Origin: Chloracidobacterium sp. CP2_5A
Lineage (GTDB): Bacteria > Acidobacteriota > Blastocatellia > Chloracidobacteriales > Chloracidobacteriaceae
Length of the DNA: 64,000 bases
Direction of reading: 5' to 3'
Assembly: GCA_002254845.1 (NCBI GenBank)
Contig: NKPT01000003.1
Location: 79,850-143,849 of the forward strand
The position numbers and the translations under genes are program-made. The stretch's first letter is position 1. Each line of letters starts with the position of its first letter. Under the pieces are notes generated by a model, which saw only the letters and a program-made list of their open reading frames with translations, was not told the origin of the DNA and searched no databases. Positions 55,223-64,000 of the stretch are shown here, in pieces.

Positions 55223-58200
55223 ATGCTACCCTTGAGACTCCCTCTTCCGCGCCGGCTCCGCTGGTCGCTCTGGCTGCTCAGCGTCATCCTGTGTAGCGTC
55301 GGCAGCGCCCGCGCGCTCGACCCGAGCAAGGCGCTGACGCAATACGTGCGGCAAGTCTGGACGGGACGCGACGGGCTTCCGCTGAGCGCCATTTTCACGA
55401 TAGCGCAAACCCGCGATGGCTACCTCTGGGTTGGCACGCACGAGGGGCTGGCGCGCTTTGACGGGGTTGGCTTCACCGTCTTCAACCGCCAAAACACGCC
55501 TATCTTCGTCAACAATCGCATCACGGCCCTGTGCGAAGACGCCTCCGGAGCGCTCTGGATCGGCACGGGCGGCGACCGCTTCTTCAGCAGCGGCGGCGTC
55601 CGGGGCGGCGGGATCGTGCGCTATGATCAGGGACGATGGCGGCGCTTCTCGGCGGACGAAGGCCTTCCCGACGACGTCATCAACGCCCTTGTCGCGGATC
55701 GGGATGGAAAGTTGTGGATTGGCACCCTGGGCGGACTCATCGCTTTTGACGGGGCAAGGTTTACGCGCTACGCGGTCGCCGACGGACTCCCGGACGGGCG
55801 GATCGCCGCGCTGACGCTCGACCGGCAAGGCGCCCTCTGGATCGGCACCCATGACGGGCTGGCGCGGCTTCAGCAAGGCCGGATTGAAATCGTCGGCCTG
55901 CGCCGCGAGGTCGTTCAAGCTCTTTACGAAGACCGCGCTGGGCGGCTCTGGGCCGGGACGCAAACCCGACTCTTTTGCCGACGCGCGGCGGCTGATGACT
56001 TTTCGCCAAGCGATGTCGCCGGCCCCATTGGCGACATCAAGGAAGACCCGGACGGCAACTTGTGGGTCACCACGCCCAACCGCGGCCTGGCGCGGCTGCG
56101 CGGCGAAACCGTTGAGCGATTCGCGCCGCCGCCGCACCCCGGCGTGGATGTCGCGCCGTTTGGCGTCCACGAGCAAGCCCTGTGCCTGCTGATCGGACGC
56201 GAGCGCGAGCTGTGGGTGGGCACGGGGCGCGGGCTGTACTGCTTTTACGACGGCGCCGTAACGCCCATCGGCGAGCCGGAAGGCCTCCTTGGACGCTACG
56301 CCTATCCCCTCCTCCGCGATCGCGCTGGAACGATCTGGGTCGGCACGGGCGACGGGGGGCTGTCGCGCCTCGAGAACGGCAAGGTTGTCGCCACTTGGAA
56401 CCGTCGCCGCGGGCTGCCAACGGACGAGGCGCTGGCGCTGCATGAAGATCGCGCCGGCGCCTTATGGATTGGCTCATCGGCCGGTCTGACGCGCAAGACA
56501 GGCGACCGCTTCACGACTTATGGCCCAGCCGCCGGACTGACCGGCGTCCCGGTGCGCGTCATTTACGAAGAGCCCGACGGAAGCCTCTTGCTCGGCGCGG
56601 GCGCGACGCTGTGTCGCTTCGCCGACGGCAAGTTCAAACAGCTCACGACGGCGGACGGCTACCCCGTTCCCGACGCCCAGGTTTTGGCCATCGCCCGCGA
56701 CCGCGCCGGCAACCTGTGGATCGGCACGAATCGCGGGCTAGCGCGCCGCCGGGGGCAAAGCTTTACCCTGTTTACGACGAACGATGGGCTGCCCAACCTC
56801 AACGTCAAGTGCTTTTACCAAGCGCCGAACGGCGACCTGTGGATCGGCACCGCCGGCGGGCTGGCGCGCTTCGCCGACAACCGGTTCACGGCGCTGACCG
56901 CCCGTCACGGACTCTTTGACGACAACATCCACGTGATTTTCGCCGACGCGCGCAACCGCTTCTGGATGGCGTCCAACCTGGGGATCTTTTGCGTCCCGGT
57001 CGAGCAGCTCATCGCCTGCGCCGACGGGCGAATCCCCAAAGTGACGTGTCGGGCGTTCGGTCTCCACGACGGCATGCGCGACGCCGAAGGCAACGGCAGT
57101 CGCCAGCCGGCTGGCTGTCAGGCCGGCGACGGCGGGCTGTGGTTTCCGACCGCCAACGGCGTCGCCGTCATCCATCCCGACAAGCTGCCCTACAACGCCG
57201 TCCCGCCGCCGGTGTGGATTGAGCGCCTGGCGGCTGACGGACGGACGATTGAAGCGGGGGCGCTGCCGACACATACGCAGACGGTCGAGATTCGCTACGC
57301 GGGCTTGAGCTTCCTCGCGCCCGACCAAGTGACCTTCGCTTATCAGCTTGGCGGGCTGAGTGACGCGTGGCAAAACGCCGGCTCGCGTCGGACGGTCTAC
57401 TTCACGGGCCTTGCGCCGGGCGAGTATGTCTTTCGCGTCCGCGCGTTCAACAAAGACGGCTCGCCCAGCGCCGCCACCGCCGAGGCGCGCTTTGTCATTC
57501 CCGCGCCCTGGTACAGGACGCGCCTCGCCTACGCCGCCTACGCGCTCGCGGCGCTTGGCCTGACCGCCGGGGGCATCCGGTGGCGGCTTGCCGCGCTGCG
57601 CCGCTTGGCGCAGCGCTTGGAAGACACAGTCGCGGCGCGCACCGCCGAGATTTACCGCCAGCAGGAGGCGTTGCGGGCGCAACGAGATGAAATCGAGGCT
57701 AAAAACCATGCGATTCTGGACAACCTGCACTACGCCGAGCGGATTCAGCGGGCGCTTTTGCCGCGCGCCGAGCAGCTCGCGGCGGCGCTGGGCGAGGCCT
57801 GGGTCATCTATGCGCCGCGCGACATTGTGTCCGGGGATTTTTACTGGGTTTATGCGCTTGACGCGGAGACGACGCTGCTGGCTGTTGGCGACTGCACCGG
57901 GCATGGCGTATCGGGCGCGCTGATGTCGATGATTGGCGTGACGCTCTTGAATCAGATCGTCCAGGAAGGCGTCGCCGAGCCGGCCGCCTTGCTGGAGCGA
58001 TTGCACTTGGGCGTCCGGCAAGCCCTGCAACAACAAGACGCTGGCGCTCAAGCGGCGCAAGACGGCATGGACATCGGCCTGTGCCGCATCGAGCGCGCGG
58101 TCGGGCGGGTCTTGTTTTCGGGAGCCCGTTTCCGGCTGCACCTTGTCGCTCCGACAGGCGAGCTCGCCGTCATCAAGGGCGATGTGAAATCCATCGGCGG

Positions 58201-58480
58201 CCGTCAGCGCGAAGCGCGCCGAAGCTTTACGCAGCAGACGATTGGCTACGCCGCCGGCGCGATGCTCTACCTGGCGACCGACGGGCTGACCGACCAGAAA
58301 AGCCCAACCGGGGAGCGGTTTGGCTCGCGGCGGGCAGCGGCGCTCTTTCAGCGGGCGGTCAGCTTGCCGGCAGCGGAGCAAGCGCGACTGATTTCGCAGA
58401 CGCTGACCATCTTCCGCGCAGGCGAAGCCCAACTGGACGACATCGCCGTGGTCGGCGCGCGGCTCCAGCGCCGGAGCTAG
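55223..58480 (+). CDS. sensor propeller fused to SpoIIE/PP2C-type phosphatase
   Basis: This 1085-residue membrane protein senses outside and signals inside by dephosphorylation. A signal/anchor segment (WSLWLLSVILCSVGSARA) is followed by about a dozen propeller repeats to residue about 650, each with phrases such as GYLWVGTHEGLARFDG and GKLWIGTLGGLIAFDG (the two-component-regulator propeller). A Y_Y_Y domain follows (about 680-765; YAGLSFLAPDQVTFAYQLGG, EYVFRVRAFNKDG), then one membrane helix (AYAAYALAALGLTAGG), a coiled coil (EDTVAARTAEIYRQQEALRA) and a SpoIIE-type phosphatase (VSGDFYWVYALD, AVGDCTGHGVSGALMSMIG, LATDGLTDQK). There is no histidine-kinase domain, so output is probably an anti-sigma-antagonist system. 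It stands alone, divergent from trpD. Confidence 0.88.
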   Translation: MLPLRLPLPRRLRWSLWLLSVILCSVGSARALDPSKALTQYVRQVWTGRDGLPLSAIFTIAQTRDGYLWVGTHEGLARFDGVGFTVFNRQNTPIFVNNRITALCEDASGALWIGTGGDRFFSSGGVRGGGIVRYDQGRWRRFSADEGLPDDVINALVADRDGKLWIGTLGGLIAFDGARFTRYAVADGLPDGRIAALTLDRQGALWIGTHDGLARLQQGRIEIVGLRREVVQALYEDRAGRLWAGTQTRLFCRRAAADDFSPSDVAGPIGDIKEDPDGNLWVTTPNRGLARLRGETVERFAPPPHPGVDVAPFGVHEQALCLLIGRERELWVGTGRGLYCFYDGAVTPIGEPEGLLGRYAYPLLRDRAGTIWVGTGDGGLSRLENGKVVATWNRRRGLPTDEALALHEDRAGALWIGSSAGLTRKTGDRFTTYGPAAGLTGVPVRVIYEEPDGSLLLGAGATLCRFADGKFKQLTTADGYPVPDAQVLAIARDRAGNLWIGTNRGLARRRGQSFTLFTTNDGLPNLNVKCFYQAPNGDLWIGTAGGLARFADNRFTALTARHGLFDDNIHVIFADARNRFWMASNLGIFCVPVEQLIACADGRIPKVTCRAFGLHDGMRDAEGNGSRQPAGCQAGDGGLWFPTANGVAVIHPDKLPYNAVPPPVWIERLAADGRTIEAGALPTHTQTVEIRYAGLSFLAPDQVTFAYQLGGLSDAWQNAGSRRTVYFTGLAPGEYVFRVRAFNKDGSPSAATAEARFVIPAPWYRTRLAYAAYALAALGLTAGGIRWRLAALRRLAQRLEDTVAARTAEIYRQQEALRAQRDEIEAKNHAILDNLHYAERIQRALLPRAEQLAAALGEAWVIYAPRDIVSGDFYWVYALDAETTLLAVGDCTGHGVSGALMSMIGVTLLNQIVQEGVAEPAALLERLHLGVRQALQQQDAGAQAAQDGMDIGLCRIERAVGRVLFSGARFRLHLVAPTGELAVIKGDVKSIGGRQREARRSFTQQTIGYAAGAMLYLATDGLTDQKSPTGERFGSRRAAALFQRAVSLPAAEQARLISQTLTIFRAGEAQLDDIAVVGARLQRRS

Positions 58481-58611
58481 CGCGCTTCCAGGCGAAGCGT
58501 AGCGATCGGGGCGGCGCGGATGACGACGCCCGAGCGCGCTTGACGAGCCAGCCTAGCGACCATCCGCCACCCGGCGACCAGAGGCGGTTGGCGTCAGGCG
58601 CGACCGCCCGC

Positions 58612-58637
58612 GCTTCGGGCGTCAGCTTCGGGCGTCA
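58612..58637. repeat. 13-bp perfect tandem duplication between convergent genes
   Basis: GCTTCGGGCGTCA occurs twice in direct succession (58612-58624 and 58625-58637) in the intergenic space at the 3' ends of the phosphatase and CBS genes. Confidence 0.9.
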
Positions 58638-58645
58638 TCAGCCAT

Positions 58646-58665
58646 CCCCGCCCTACGCGGCGGGG
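58646..58665. terminator. hairpin with the CBS gene's stop codon in its loop
   Basis: CCCCGCC / GGCGGGG form a perfect 7-bp stem with a 6-nt loop. The stop codon of the minus-strand CBS gene (58653-58655) starts in that loop. It has no T tract. Confidence 0.4.
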
Positions 58666-59171
58666 AGCGCGTGCTGGCAGAGATACTTGAAAATGCCTTT
58701 CGACGAGAGAAAGCCGAGCGGCTTTTCCTCATCGTCCACGATGGGCACGTGCCGGTACTTATGCATCGCCATCAAGTTGAGCGCCTTGGCGAGCGTATCC
58801 CCATGCCGCACCACGCCCGGATTGGGCGTCATAATCGTGTCGACTGGCGTGGACTCCAGTTTCGTGACGCGGTTGGCCACCTTGTAGAGCATATCGCGCT
58901 CGGTGACGATGCCGACCAGCTTCCCGTTGCGAACCACCATCGCGCAGCCAAACCGCTTTTCCTGCATGGCGCGCAGCGTCACGGCAATGGAGGCGCCGAC
59001 TTCAACCGTAATCGGCGGATAGGGGAAGAGACGATCAATCGTATCTTCGGCAAGCGCCTGCTGAATCGGCAGCTCCGACTCGCCCGCCTCAACGGTCGTC
59101 AGGTCCGAGCCGCACGCCTCGCAGGCTTCCGCGCCAGGCAGATTTTCAAAGCCACAGGCCGGACACTTCAT
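58653..59171 (-). CDS. zinc-ribbon plus CBS-domain-pair protein
   Basis: A strong GAGGAGG site precedes the ATG. The 172-residue protein opens with a treble-clef zinc ribbon (MKCPACGFENLPGAEACEACGS, two CxxC pairs). A linker leads to two CBS motifs: FGCAMVVRNGKLVGIVTERDMLYK and TIMTPNPGVVRHGDTLAKAL with YRHVPIVDDEEKPLGFLSSK. CBS pairs bind adenine nucleotides. The zinc ribbon suggests a contact with nucleic acid or a protein partner. The MTPNP-containing core is similar to that of the CBS protein next to korA, so the two may be paralogues. It lies 68 bp downstream of the TolC gene on the same strand, a probable separate unit. Confidence 0.85.
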   Translation of the reverse strand: MKCPACGFENLPGAEACEACGSDLTTVEAGESELPIQQALAEDTIDRLFPYPPITVEVGASIAVTLRAMQEKRFGCAMVVRNGKLVGIVTERDMLYKVANRVTKLESTPVDTIMTPNPGVVRHGDTLAKALNLMAMHKYRHVPIVDDEEKPLGFLSSKGIFKYLCQHALPAA

Positions 59172-59239
59172 GGTGGCTCCTCCTCAGCATTTTGGCGATG
59201 CGCTAGCGGAGAGACGCTAGCACAGGCCCAACGCGCCCG

Positions 59240-60613
59240 TCACCACTGAAACTGTTCAATCGCGCCCAGCGCCAGCGCCAGATTGATACGCGCCGCGACG
59301 TGCTGCGCCAGCGCCTGCACCCGCGCCGTCCGAGCCTGACTCAGCGCCGCCTGCGCGCGGACGACCTCTAGGTTGTCGGCGACGCCCGCCGCAAATCGCT
59401 CTTCAGCCAGCTCGGCTTCGCGCTGCGCCAGCGTCACGGTCTGCTCGGCGGCTGAGACCTGCTCGGCCGCCGCTGACAAAAGCGCTAGCGCCAGCCTGAC
59501 ATCCTGCTCGATCTGACGGCGGGCGTCAGCGACTTGCAGCGCGCTTTGGCGCGCGCGGCTTTTCTCGGCGACGAGCCGCCCAAACGTCGCGCCGCCGTTA
59601 AAAATTGGCACATTGACGCGCGCGCCGAACGTCCGCGTCGGCAGCGCGAAGCGATTTGGGCGAACGCCGGTCACGCCGTAGTCGGCAAAGACCTCAACCG
59701 AAGGCCACTGTTCGGCGGCGACGGCGGATTGCTCCTGCAAGACGGCTTCGCGCTGGACTTGCGCCAGCTCCGCCTCTAACCGGTCGCGTTGCGCGGCGGC
59801 CAGTGCGGTCGGCGCATCCGGCGCGGCGCTCGGCACGAACCGCAACTCGCCCGTGAGCGTCAGCTCGGCCTCGGGCGGCAAAGCCATGAGCCGACGCAGT
59901 CGGGCCTGAGCCTGCTCCAGGTCGGCCACCGCCTGCGCGCGCCGCGCCTCTTCCTCCGCCAGCCGGACGCCGGCGCGAATCACGTCCAGTTGCGTCGCCA
60001 GCCCGACCGCCCGTTGCTCCTGCGTCAGCGCGACGAGCGCCCGCGCCGCGCCAATTTCGCGCTCCGCCGCCGTCATTACGGCTTGAGCGCGAAGAGCGCC
60101 CAAGTAAGCCAGCAGGACCTCGCCTGTCACTTGTCGCCGCACAAGCCGGGCTTCCAGCTCGGCGGCGCGGCGGGCGGTCTGCCCGGCGCGGTAACGCTGG
60201 ATGGCCGACCAGTCAAAAAGCCGCTGCGCGAGCTGTAGGCGCGCGTCGAAGGTGTCGAAGACGATGACTGAAGACAGCCCCGGCGCAAAGCCGCTCAGAC
60301 CCTGGGCGGCCAAGTTGATGGCGTTGCTGGCGCGCGTCGCCGTCCCGCTCAAGCTGGGAAGCAGCGCCGCGCGAGCCTCAAGGGCGCGGCCGCGGGCTTC
60401 TTCCCGCCGCTCGGCCGCCAGTTGGACGGCAGTCTCGGCAGCCAGCGCCAGCTCCACGGCGCGCGCCGGCGACAGCGTCCGGGGCGACGGGCTGCTCCCC
60501 AGCGGGTAGACAATCCCCGGAAGCGGCAGGCGGCGGGGCGGCGGTTGCTGCGCTAAAGCGGGCGCAGCCAGCAGGGCGATCGTCGCAGCGACGGACGGTA
60601 AGCGATAGTCCAT
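59240..60613 (-). CDS. TolC-family outer-membrane efflux protein
   Basis: The ATG at 60613 follows AAGGAA by seven bases and is followed by a signal peptide (YRLPSVAATIALLAAPALAQ), giving 457 residues. Two repeats of long alpha-hairpins flank short barrel strands: LAAERREEARGRALEARAAL and LRAQAVMTAAEREIGAARAL in the first half, DRLEAELAQVQREAVLQEQS and ERFAAGVADNLEVVRAQAAL in the second. The latter contains the typical AGVADNLEVVRAQ. TolC trimers form the outer-membrane duct of tripartite pumps. The gene is 47 bp downstream of the RND permease gene, which supplies the inner-membrane part; no membrane fusion protein is encoded beside them. Confidence 0.9.
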   Translation of the reverse strand: MDYRLPSVAATIALLAAPALAQQPPPRRLPLPGIVYPLGSSPSPRTLSPARAVELALAAETAVQLAAERREEARGRALEARAALLPSLSGTATRASNAINLAAQGLSGFAPGLSSVIVFDTFDARLQLAQRLFDWSAIQRYRAGQTARRAAELEARLVRRQVTGEVLLAYLGALRAQAVMTAAEREIGAARALVALTQEQRAVGLATQLDVIRAGVRLAEEEARRAQAVADLEQAQARLRRLMALPPEAELTLTGELRFVPSAAPDAPTALAAAQRDRLEAELAQVQREAVLQEQSAVAAEQWPSVEVFADYGVTGVRPNRFALPTRTFGARVNVPIFNGGATFGRLVAEKSRARQSALQVADARRQIEQDVRLALALLSAAAEQVSAAEQTVTLAQREAELAEERFAAGVADNLEVVRAQAALSQARTARVQALAQHVAARINLALALGAIEQFQW

Positions 60614-60660
60614 GGCGGCATTCCTTTTCTCGTTTTTCGCCGTTTTTTGCCGTGAAGCGA

Positions 60661-63600
60661 TCAATCGCCAGCGGCGGACTGGCTGGACGGCTCGGCGGAC
60701 GACTTCGCGGCGCGCGCCGGCCGCCACGGCGCCCAAAGCCGGGACAGCCACGCGCCCGCGTCGTCAAACAGCGCGTAAAACGCCGGCACGGCCAGCAGCG
60801 TCAGCAACAGGCAGAGGCTCTGCCCGCCAATGACCAGCACGGAAATGGAGCGGTTCGTGCTTGCGCCAGGCCCTTGCGAAAACGCCAGCGGACACATTCC
60901 GGCCACAAACGCTAGCGTCGTCATCAGAATTGGGCGCAGCCGGTCGCGGTTCGCCTGCACAATCGCCGCGTCGCGCGACCATCCGGCCCGGCGCAGGCCG
61001 TTCATGTGATCAATCTGCAAAATGGCGTTTTTCTTGACGACCGCGAAGAGCACCATCACGCCCAGCCCAACAAACAGGTTGACTGACTGTCCAGCGATGA
61101 GGAGCGAAAGCAACCCAAAGGGCAGCGCCAGCGGCAGCGTCAGCAAAACCGTCACCGGATGAATGAAGGACTCAAACTGCGCGGCTAGGACGACATACAT
61201 AAAGATGAACGTCAGCGCGAACGCAAGCGCGAAGTAATAGGCCGACTCCGCCGCGTCTTTGGCGTCGCCGGCGAAGACGCGCTCATAGCCGGGCGCGAGC
61301 TCCAGGGCGTTGAAGGCGGCGTCAATGCGCTCGGTCGCCTCGGACAGCGACGAGCCGGGCGCCACGTTGGCCAGCACGGTGACATACCGCTGACGGTTGA
61401 GGCGCTCGATCGCCACGGGGCCTTGCCCTTCCTCAAAGCGGACGACGCTCGCCAGCGGGACGGTTTCGCCCTTGATGGTCGGCACGGCGATGTCGCCCAG
61501 CCGCTCCGGCAGGCTGCGAAACGCGCTCGATGCGCGGAGACGGAGGCGCGGCTGGTCGGCCGCATCGGCGGCGGCTTCCGCCAGCGTCCCGATTTCCAGG
61601 CCGGCAACAAGGATATTGAGCGTCGTCGCCACGTCTTCGACCGTCACGCCTAAGTCGGCGGCGCGGGCGCGATCCGCGATGAGGCGCAGTTCCGGCGCGC
61701 CGAGGACGAGCGTCGAGTTGACATCCGTCACGCCCTCCATCGCCCGCATGCCGTTCATCAGCGCCCCCGCGTAAGCCGCGAGCCGGTCAAGATCGGGGCC
61801 GCGCAAGACGTACTGAATGGTCGCGTTTTCATAGCCGCCGCCCTGAAACGGGCTGATGGGCTGCACGCTTGACCGCGCCTGGTCGGCGTAGCCTTTCAGC
61901 CGCTCGCGCGCCTGCGCGACCAACTGAGCCTGCGCGGCGGCGCGGTCGCCAAGCGGCGCGAGCTTGACATAGATATAGGCGCGCGAGGCGACGGGCGGAT
62001 CGCCGCTGCCGGCTGTCGTCAGCGTATGCGCCACGCCCGGCAGCGCGCGGAGATCGGCGGCAATGCGCTCCGCAAGCAGCGCGGTTGCCGCCAGCGACGA
62101 GCCTTCCGGCGCGCGCAGCGTCACTTCAAACTGCGATTCGTCATCCTGCGGAATGAAATCCTTCCCGATGACGGCGAAGAGCGGGACGACCGAAGCCGCG
62201 ACGCCGACGCACGCCAGCGCCACCAGACCGCGCCGCCGCGCCGCCCAGGCGACGAGCCGGACGTAGCCGCGCGTCATCCAGCCATCGGCGGCTGGCTGCG
62301 CGGCGTGGCCGGCGGAGAGCGTTCGGGCGCAGAGCATGGGCGTCAGCGTGAAGGACACCAGCATCGAGATGGCGACCGCCGCCGACGCCGTGACGCCAAA
62401 CGGCGCGAGAAACCTCCCGACAATGCCGCCCATAAAGGCAGTCGGCAGAAAGACGGCCAGCAGCGAAAGCGTCGTCGCCAGCACCGCCAACCCAATCTCG
62501 CGCGTCGCTTCCACGGCGGCGTCAAAGGGCGCGTAGCCCTTCTCGCGAATGAATCGCTCGATGTTTTCCAGCACCACGATGGCGTCGTCAATCACAACGC
62601 CAACCATGAGCGTCAGCGCCAGCAGCGTAATTGTGTCGAGCGTGTAGCCCAGCCCCGCCATGACGCCAAACGCGCCAATGACTGACGCGGGAATGGCCAG
62701 GGCCGCGATGAGCGTCAGCCCCGCCCGCCGCAGAAAAACCAGCACGACTAGGCAGGCTAGCAGGCTGCCTTCGATGAGATGCGTTTTGACATCGTTGACG
62801 GCGGCTCCAATAAAAACCGACTTGTCGCCGACTTCGGTAATCGTTACGTCCGGCGGCAGCGCCGCGCGAATTTCAGCCAGCTCCGCCTTGACCAGCCCGG
62901 CGAGCGCCACGGCGTTGCCGCCGGCGCGCTTTGACACCTGCACGATGACCGCCGGGCGCCCATCCAGCGCGGTGATGGTCCGGGGCGGTTGCACGCCTTC
63001 CTCGATTTGCGCCACGTCTTCTAAACGGATAGGGTGGGCGCTCCGGTAAGCGATCGGAAGCCGGCGCAGCGCCGCGGCGTCGCTTAGCTTGCCCGGCGCC
63101 CGGAGCGCAGTCTCGCGCGCGCCCTGCTCCAGCGTTCCGGCGGGAGCGTCCTGATTCTGGCGCTGGACGGCGGCCGCGACCTCGGATGGCGTCAGCGCGT
63201 ACGCCCGCAGACGAAGCGGATCGAGCGTAACGCGAATTTCGCGCCGCGCGCCGCCAAGCAGCGAGACGCGCCCCGCGCCATCGAGCGTTTCAAGCCGCTC
63301 CTTGACGTCGCGGCGAGCGATGCGCGTCGTTTCAACGAGCGGGCGCGGCGACGCGACCGCTAGCCGAATGACCGGCGAGGCGTTGGTTTCAAACTTCTGG
63401 ACGGTCGGCGGCTCGATGGTTCGGGGCAGTTCCGGAATGACGAGATTCACCTTGTCCCTGACTTCCTGAGCGGCGACGTCGAAGCTCTTGTTGAGCGAAA
63501 ACTGAATGTTGACCTGCGAGACGCCTTCCACGGAAGACGAGCGAACTTCCTTGACGCCGCTGATGGCGTTGACAGCCGATTCGACTTTTTCGGTAATGTC

Positions 63601-63786
63601 GCGCTCAATTTCCGCCGCTGAAGCGCCGGGATTAGCAATCGTCACGGTGACAACCGGAAAGTCGACACTTGGAAATTGATCAATTCCCAGCGTTGTGTAA
63701 CCAAAAACGCCAGCAACTGTGATCGCCACAATGAGCATCGTGGCGAAAACTGGACGGCGAATGCAAATTTCAGCTAATCTCTGCAT
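60661..63786 (-). CDS. RND-family efflux permease (HAE1/AcrB type)
   Basis: This inner-membrane proton antiporter has 1041 residues from the ATG at 63786 (MQRLAEICIRRPVFATMLIV), normal for the family. It shows the N-terminal helix, porter domain segments (GIDQFPSVDFPVVTVTIANP), then the conserved VLVFLRRAGLTLIAALAIP and the proton-relay acidic pair in LMVGVVIDDAIVVLENIERF. The second half repeats the pattern with FIPQDDESQFEVTLRAPEGS, LAAQFESFIHPVTVLLTLPL and VKKNAILQIDHMNGLRR. The two Asp of helix 4 indicate drug or lipid export rather than metal transport. Adjacent to tolC, but the usual upstream membrane fusion protein gene is missing; an AT-rich divergent gene begins 18 bp away instead. 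Confidence 0.93.
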   Translation of the reverse strand: MQRLAEICIRRPVFATMLIVAITVAGVFGYTTLGIDQFPSVDFPVVTVTIANPGASAAEIERDITEKVESAVNAISGVKEVRSSSVEGVSQVNIQFSLNKSFDVAAQEVRDKVNLVIPELPRTIEPPTVQKFETNASPVIRLAVASPRPLVETTRIARRDVKERLETLDGAGRVSLLGGARREIRVTLDPLRLRAYALTPSEVAAAVQRQNQDAPAGTLEQGARETALRAPGKLSDAAALRRLPIAYRSAHPIRLEDVAQIEEGVQPPRTITALDGRPAVIVQVSKRAGGNAVALAGLVKAELAEIRAALPPDVTITEVGDKSVFIGAAVNDVKTHLIEGSLLACLVVLVFLRRAGLTLIAALAIPASVIGAFGVMAGLGYTLDTITLLALTLMVGVVIDDAIVVLENIERFIREKGYAPFDAAVEATREIGLAVLATTLSLLAVFLPTAFMGGIVGRFLAPFGVTASAAVAISMLVSFTLTPMLCARTLSAGHAAQPAADGWMTRGYVRLVAWAARRRGLVALACVGVAASVVPLFAVIGKDFIPQDDESQFEVTLRAPEGSSLAATALLAERIAADLRALPGVAHTLTTAGSGDPPVASRAYIYVKLAPLGDRAAAQAQLVAQARERLKGYADQARSSVQPISPFQGGGYENATIQYVLRGPDLDRLAAYAGALMNGMRAMEGVTDVNSTLVLGAPELRLIADRARAADLGVTVEDVATTLNILVAGLEIGTLAEAAADAADQPRLRLRASSAFRSLPERLGDIAVPTIKGETVPLASVVRFEEGQGPVAIERLNRQRYVTVLANVAPGSSLSEATERIDAAFNALELAPGYERVFAGDAKDAAESAYYFALAFALTFIFMYVVLAAQFESFIHPVTVLLTLPLALPFGLLSLLIAGQSVNLFVGLGVMVLFAVVKKNAILQIDHMNGLRRAGWSRDAAIVQANRDRLRPILMTTLAFVAGMCPLAFSQGPGASTNRSISVLVIGGQSLCLLLTLLAVPAFYALFDDAGAWLSRLWAPWRPARAAKSSAEPSSQSAAGD

Positions 63787-63804
63787 ACTTATCAAAAGCG
63801 ATCT

Positions 63805-64000
63805 ATGATTCTCTGCGCCGTTATCTGGCTGTTCTTGCTATTCGTCGGCATAAGCTTCGGGCTTTTGGCAATTAGAGCTCTGACCAATCAAGAAGAAGCG
63901 ATAAAAGCGTCTTTAAACTATCCGCTAAGTATCTCTTTCATCGGAATTATTTTATTATCTAATTTATTATTTTGCTTATCATTTATTACTCCTCTAAGAC
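63805..64000 (+). CDS. N-terminus of an AT-rich membrane protein (cut by the window end)
   Basis: An open frame from the ATG at 63805 to the window edge (65 codons) encodes MILCAVIWLFLLFVGISFGL, a first membrane helix, then a short polar turn (TNQEEAIKASLNYPL) and a second hydrophobic stretch (ISFIGIILLSNLLFCLSFI). The codons are dominated by A and T endings (ATT, TTA, TCT), unlike every other gene in the window, which points to DNA of different origin. The protein may continue as a polytopic membrane protein; nothing in this part identifies a family. Its start is only 18 bp from the divergent RND gene, leaving almost no room for promoters. Confidence 0.6.
   Translation, partial: MILCAVIWLFLLFVGISFGLLAIRALTNQEEAIKASLNYPLSISFIGIILLSNLLFCLSFITPLR

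Noticed and set aside
55213..55296. short upstream frame overlapping the start of the propeller-phosphatase gene
   Set aside because: It is a 27-codon frame in another phase without a ribosome site or codon pattern suggesting regulation.

Overview
The window looks like chromosomal DNA of a GC-rich, Gram-negative bacterium, most likely an Acidobacteriota member (a Blastocatellia/Chloracidobacterium-like lineage is my best guess, by inference only). The grounds are two very large Oar-like TonB-dependent receptors with an N-terminal carboxypeptidase-regulatory-like domain, a decahaem cytochrome with LVIVD repeats, a ligand-sensing propeller fused to a SpoIIE phosphatase, an LPS heptosyltransferase, a ferredoxin-dependent 2-oxoacid oxidoreductase and a class I HMG-CoA reductase. 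I see no rRNA, tRNA, CRISPR array or insertion sequence.

Layout. 1-1.3 kb: C-terminal half of a Ski2-like helicase, truncated at its 5' end and running off the window, divergent from a small zinc-ribbon gene. 1.8-8 kb: an operon of an outer-membrane beta-barrel protein followed by a decahaem c-type cytochrome, with a palindrome over its promoter. 8-9 kb: gene-free stretch with tandem repeats. 9-10.8 kb: DinB-like protein and MFS transporter. 10.9-20 kb: two TonB-dependent receptors flanking an exported protein. 20-27 kb: small membrane and coiled-coil proteins, KorAB and a CBS protein. 27-30 kb: hotdog thioesterase and HMG-CoA reductase. 30-34 kb: tight operon of RNase III, an AsmA-like protein, a methyltransferase and a sugar epimerase, convergent with a diiron protein. 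36-41 kb: metH and waaF. 41-44 kb: aroF-trpE-trpG preceded by an attenuator whose leader peptide is rich in Phe, Tyr and Trp. 44-54 kb: a flavin monooxygenase and, upstream of it on the same strand, a three-gene cassette of large proteins (two ATPases, one with a nuclease-like segment) that resembles Dnd-dependent restriction (Dpt) modules but has no modification genes here. 54-59 kb: trpD, the propeller-phosphatase and a zinc-ribbon CBS protein. 59-63.8 kb: TolC and RND efflux genes without a membrane fusion protein. The last 200 bases are sharply AT-rich and begin a new membrane protein.

How the genes connect. aroF, trpE and trpG commit carbon to chorismate and then to tryptophan. Their leader is built to sense charged aromatic tRNAs, while trpD lies 10 kb away on the other strand. 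The cytochrome and barrel pair look like an outer-membrane electron route. The most interesting items are the aromatic attenuator, the Dpt-like cassette and a recurring pattern of 11-16 bp tandem duplications at gene ends, some of which copy the stop codon.
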